DNA of 64,000 nucleotides, taken from Gammaproteobacteria bacterium. Its GTDB lineage: Bacteria > Pseudomonadota > Gammaproteobacteria > Pseudomonadales > UBA5518. The stretch is taken from NCBI GenBank assembly GCA_016718385.1, contig JADKDK010000001.1, positions 1-64,000 of the forward strand, in the 5' to 3' direction. A model generated the notes under the pieces. It did not search any database and had not been told where the DNA came from. It saw only the letters and a list, made by a program, of their open reading frames with translations. A program made the position numbers and the translations under genes. This document shows, piece by piece, positions 61,932 to 64,000 of this stretch (its first letter is position 1; each line of letters opens with the position of its first letter).

Positions 61932-62776
61932 TGCCCTTGCCTCCCGCGATTGCATCGTTGTTCCTGGCGCTGCTGCTGGCTCTGCCGGGCGCGGGTAACG
62001 CCGTTGACGCAGCGTCACAAGGCGGTCATGGCTCCGCGGCTCCCGGCGACCGCGACGCGGCGCTGCGGATCAGCCAGGCCGCGATCGGGCGGCAGGTGGG
62101 TGATTATGCTTTCTACGGTATCGACGGCACGCGTCATCAGCTCGCGCAGTACCGTGGCAAGCCGCTGGTCATAAGCCTGATCTACACCAGCTGCTACCAC
62201 ATCTGTCCCACCACCACGCGGCATCTGGCCGAGGTGATCGAGCGTGCGCAATCGGTGCTCGGCGAAGACAGCTTTGCCGTCGTCAGCGTGGGCTTCGACG
62301 CCGCGCGCGATACCCCGCAAGCGATGAAGAGCTTCGCCAGCGAGCAGAAGGTGGCCGCGGTGCACTGGGACTTCCTGTCCTCCGACGCGCAGACGATTGA
62401 CGCGTTCGCCCGTGATCTGGGATTCCAGTTTCGCCCCGCGGGCGGCGGCTTCGACCACCTGCTCCAGACCACCATCCTCGACGCGGACGGCGTCGTGCGC
62501 CGCCAGGTCTACGGCATGGACTACGACACGCCGATCCTGATCGAACCGATCAAGCGGTTGATATTCGGCGAGCAGCTGTCGGAAGGCTTCTTCGAGCGCA
62601 TGACGAACAAGTTCCGGTTGTTCTGTACCGTTTATGATCCGGCATCAGACCGCTACCGGTTCAACTACTCCATATTCGTGGGCATCGCGATGGGCGTCGC
62701 GATGGGAATCTTTTTCGTGTTCCTGCTGGTGCGGGAGTGGCGCCACAGCCGGCGCGCCCGGCCCGACTCGAACTGA
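61931..62776 (+). CDS. SCO1/SenC family copper chaperone
   Basis: A 281-aa thioredoxin-fold protein for CuA assembly. Signal peptide 1-24 (ending PGAGNA), SCO CxxxC motif in LIYTSCYHICPTTTRHLAEV, and the copper-ligand His in GGGFDHLLQTTIL. A C-terminal extension ends in a membrane helix (YSIFVGIAMGVAMGIFFVFL), so it is anchored at the far end, which is less common. The start overlaps ctaB by one base. It serves the CuA subunit encoded upstream. Confidence 0.9.
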   Translation: MPLPPAIASLFLALLLALPGAGNAVDAASQGGHGSAAPGDRDAALRISQAAIGRQVGDYAFYGIDGTRHQLAQYRGKPLVISLIYTSCYHICPTTTRHLAEVIERAQSVLGEDSFAVVSVGFDAARDTPQAMKSFASEQKVAAVHWDFLSSDAQTIDAFARDLGFQFRPAGGGFDHLLQTTILDADGVVRRQVYGMDYDTPILIEPIKRLIFGEQLSEGFFERMTNKFRLFCTVYDPASDRYRFNYSIFVGIAMGVAMGIFFVFLLVREWRHSRRARPDSN

Positions 62777-62795
62777 ACGACAACGCATCGACGAC

Positions 62796-64000
62796 ATGAT
62801 CCGCAAGTTGCAGCAATTGATGCTCGGCGTCCTCGTCCGTACCGAGGCCGCATTCGACTCCGTGTTCGGCGCGCACTGGAATCCCTGGTACCAGCTGGGC
62901 GCGCTGTCGTTCCACTTCTTCTGGATCGTGGTCGTCAGCGGCGTCTATCTGTACGTGTTCTTCGACACGAGCATCCTCGGTGCCTATGCCTCGGTGCAGG
63001 CGCTGACCGAGGAACAGTGGTACCTGGGCGGCGTGATGCGCAGCCTCCACCGCTACGCCTCGGACGCGATGGTCGTCACGGTGACGCTGCACCTGCTGCG
63101 TGAATTCGCCAAGGGCCGCTTCCGCGGCGCGCAGACCTTTTCGTGGGTGAGCGGCCTGCCCCTGCTGTGGCTGCTGTTCGCCGCAGGGATCGGCGGCTAC
63201 TGGCTGGTGTGGGACCAGTTCGGGCAGTACGTCGCGCAGAGCACCACGGAATGGCTCGAACGCCTTCCCGCGATCAGCGATTCGCTCGCGCGCACCTTCC
63301 TGTCCGACGCAACGCTGAGCGACCGGTTGTTCTCGCTGCTGGTCTTCATGCACATCGCGATCCCGCTGTTCCTGCTGGTCGGCATGTTCATCCACGTTAA
63401 CCGCCTCAAGCTCGCTCGCACCCAGCCGGCCAATGGCCTCGCGATCGGCGTCGTGGCGATGCTGGTGGTGCTGTCACTGGTGAAGCCCGCACGCAGCATG
63501 GGGCCGGCGGACCTGAAAACCGCCGTGGCCTCGGTCGATCTCGACTGGGTGTACATGAACTTCTACCCGCTGCTCGACCGGATGGACCCGCTCTACGTGT
63601 GGATCATGCTCGCCGGTATCACCGGGCTGCTGATGCTGCTCCCGTGGCTGTCGCCGCAGAAAGCGCCCGCGCCCCAGGCGGCAGTCGTGGACCCGAACAA
63701 CTGCAACGGCTGCAGCTGGTGCTTCCAGGATTGCCCCTACGAAGCGATCACGATGATCCCGCACGAGTTCAAGAAGGGACAACGCCAGGCGCGGGTCGAC
63801 CCGGACCGTTGCACGGCCTGCGGCATCTGCGCCGGATCCTGTCCCTCGGCCACGCCGTTCCGTCATGTCGAGGAACTGGTATCCGGCATCGAGATCCCGG
63901 GTTTCCCGATCGATCGCCTGCGCGAGGAAGCGGCGGCAAAGCTCGCAACGCTGAGCGGCGAAGCGCGCGTGATGGTCTTCGGTTGCGATCACGCGCTGCC
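62796..64000 (+). CDS. Cytochrome b-ferredoxin fusion (partial; runs off the window)
   Basis: At least 401 aa. Residues about 1-240 are a cytochrome b N-terminal-type membrane domain with heme-ligand His in MRSLHRYASDAMVVTVTLHL and VFMHIAIPLFLLVGMFIHVN. Helices continue to about 285. Then a two-cluster ferredoxin: CNGCSWCFQDC and CTACGICAGSC (both 4Fe-4S). The visible end (GEARVMVFGCDHALP) looks like the start of an MvhD/FlpD-like iron-sulfur domain. This would move electrons between quinol or heme b and Fe-S carriers, probably to the heme-copper enzyme. Start ATG at 62796, 20 bases after the SCO gene. Confidence 0.85.
   Translation, partial: MIRKLQQLMLGVLVRTEAAFDSVFGAHWNPWYQLGALSFHFFWIVVVSGVYLYVFFDTSILGAYASVQALTEEQWYLGGVMRSLHRYASDAMVVTVTLHLLREFAKGRFRGAQTFSWVSGLPLLWLLFAAGIGGYWLVWDQFGQYVAQSTTEWLERLPAISDSLARTFLSDATLSDRLFSLLVFMHIAIPLFLLVGMFIHVNRLKLARTQPANGLAIGVVAMLVVLSLVKPARSMGPADLKTAVASVDLDWVYMNFYPLLDRMDPLYVWIMLAGITGLLMLLPWLSPQKAPAPQAAVVDPNNCNGCSWCFQDCPYEAITMIPHEFKKGQRQARVDPDRCTACGICAGSCPSATPFRHVEELVSGIEIPGFPIDRLREEAAAKLATLSGEARVMVFGCDHAL

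Overview
The window is GC-rich chromosomal DNA from a gammaproteobacterium. Three things point that way: O2-independent ubiquinone genes (ubiU-ubiV-ubiT), FNR/Anr-type operator palindromes, and many lipid or steroid-type catabolic genes (MaoC dehydratase, acyl-CoA synthetase, SDRs, LLM oxidoreductase, SnoaL folds, TonB receptor). A relative of Halieaceae/Spongiibacteraceae or Steroidobacterales would fit, but this is inference. No rRNA, phage, integrase or CRISPR array is seen. A frameshifted gene at the left edge and an extremely G-rich tract near 28.2-29.0 kb suggest local decay or draft-quality sequence.

Layout. 1-8.3 kb: decayed DUF2126/transglutaminase gene, DUF481 outer-membrane protein, small winged-helix protein with a SulP transporter, a MITE-like element, YebC, and an AGCS symporter. 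8.4-18.8 kb: two tandem GDSL-esterase autotransporters, an LLM oxidoreductase, two overlapping alpha/beta hydrolases, a SnoaL protein and a TonB-dependent receptor. 18.9-25.7 kb: amidohydrolase, NTF2-like protein, DUF1214 protein, sulfotransferase, cysC and sat, a run that could make and use PAPS for sulfation. 25.8-30.3 kb: glutaredoxin-CcdA fusion, SDR, a putative small RNA, the G-rich tract, DUF1244 protein, LysR regulator. 30.4-36.4 kb: FNR box, ubiUVT with a DGC zinc-binding protein, then a beta-alanine aminotransferase and malonate-semialdehyde dehydrogenase pair. 36.5-44.2 kb: TorF-type porin, spondin-domain protein with an ECF sigma/anti-sigma pair, a large secreted orphan, methyltransferase, SDR, TetR regulator.

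44.2-53.0 kb is a selenocysteine island: selA, selB, tRNA-Sec, a 339-aa partner protein, a UGSC-type selenoprotein whose in-frame UGA (50030-50032) splits the gene for ordinary gene finders, a KASIII-like thiolase-fold protein with its catalytic His and Asn apparently exchanged, and an AraC regulator. Both ends carry decayed genes (a 2-hydroxyacid dehydrogenase and a glutaminase), as expected for an acquired block. selD is not in the window.

53.1-58.3 kb is a catabolic operon (MaoC-like dehydratase, acyl-CoA synthetase, SDR, MFS transporter). 58.4-64.0 kb is a respiratory cluster behind a second FNR-type box: a 52-aa membrane peptide, a CuA subunit II, a heme-copper subunit I that lacks the active-site tyrosine, heme O synthase, SCO/SenC, and a cytochrome b-ferredoxin fusion running off the window. 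The missing tyrosine and the SenC linkage suggest a CuA-type nitric oxide reductase (sNOR/NorSY-SenC-like) rather than an O2 reductase.

A recurring palindromic repeat (GTAGGTCCGGATTCATCCGGAC and variants) lies at five places and supplies the TAG stop codon of six different genes.
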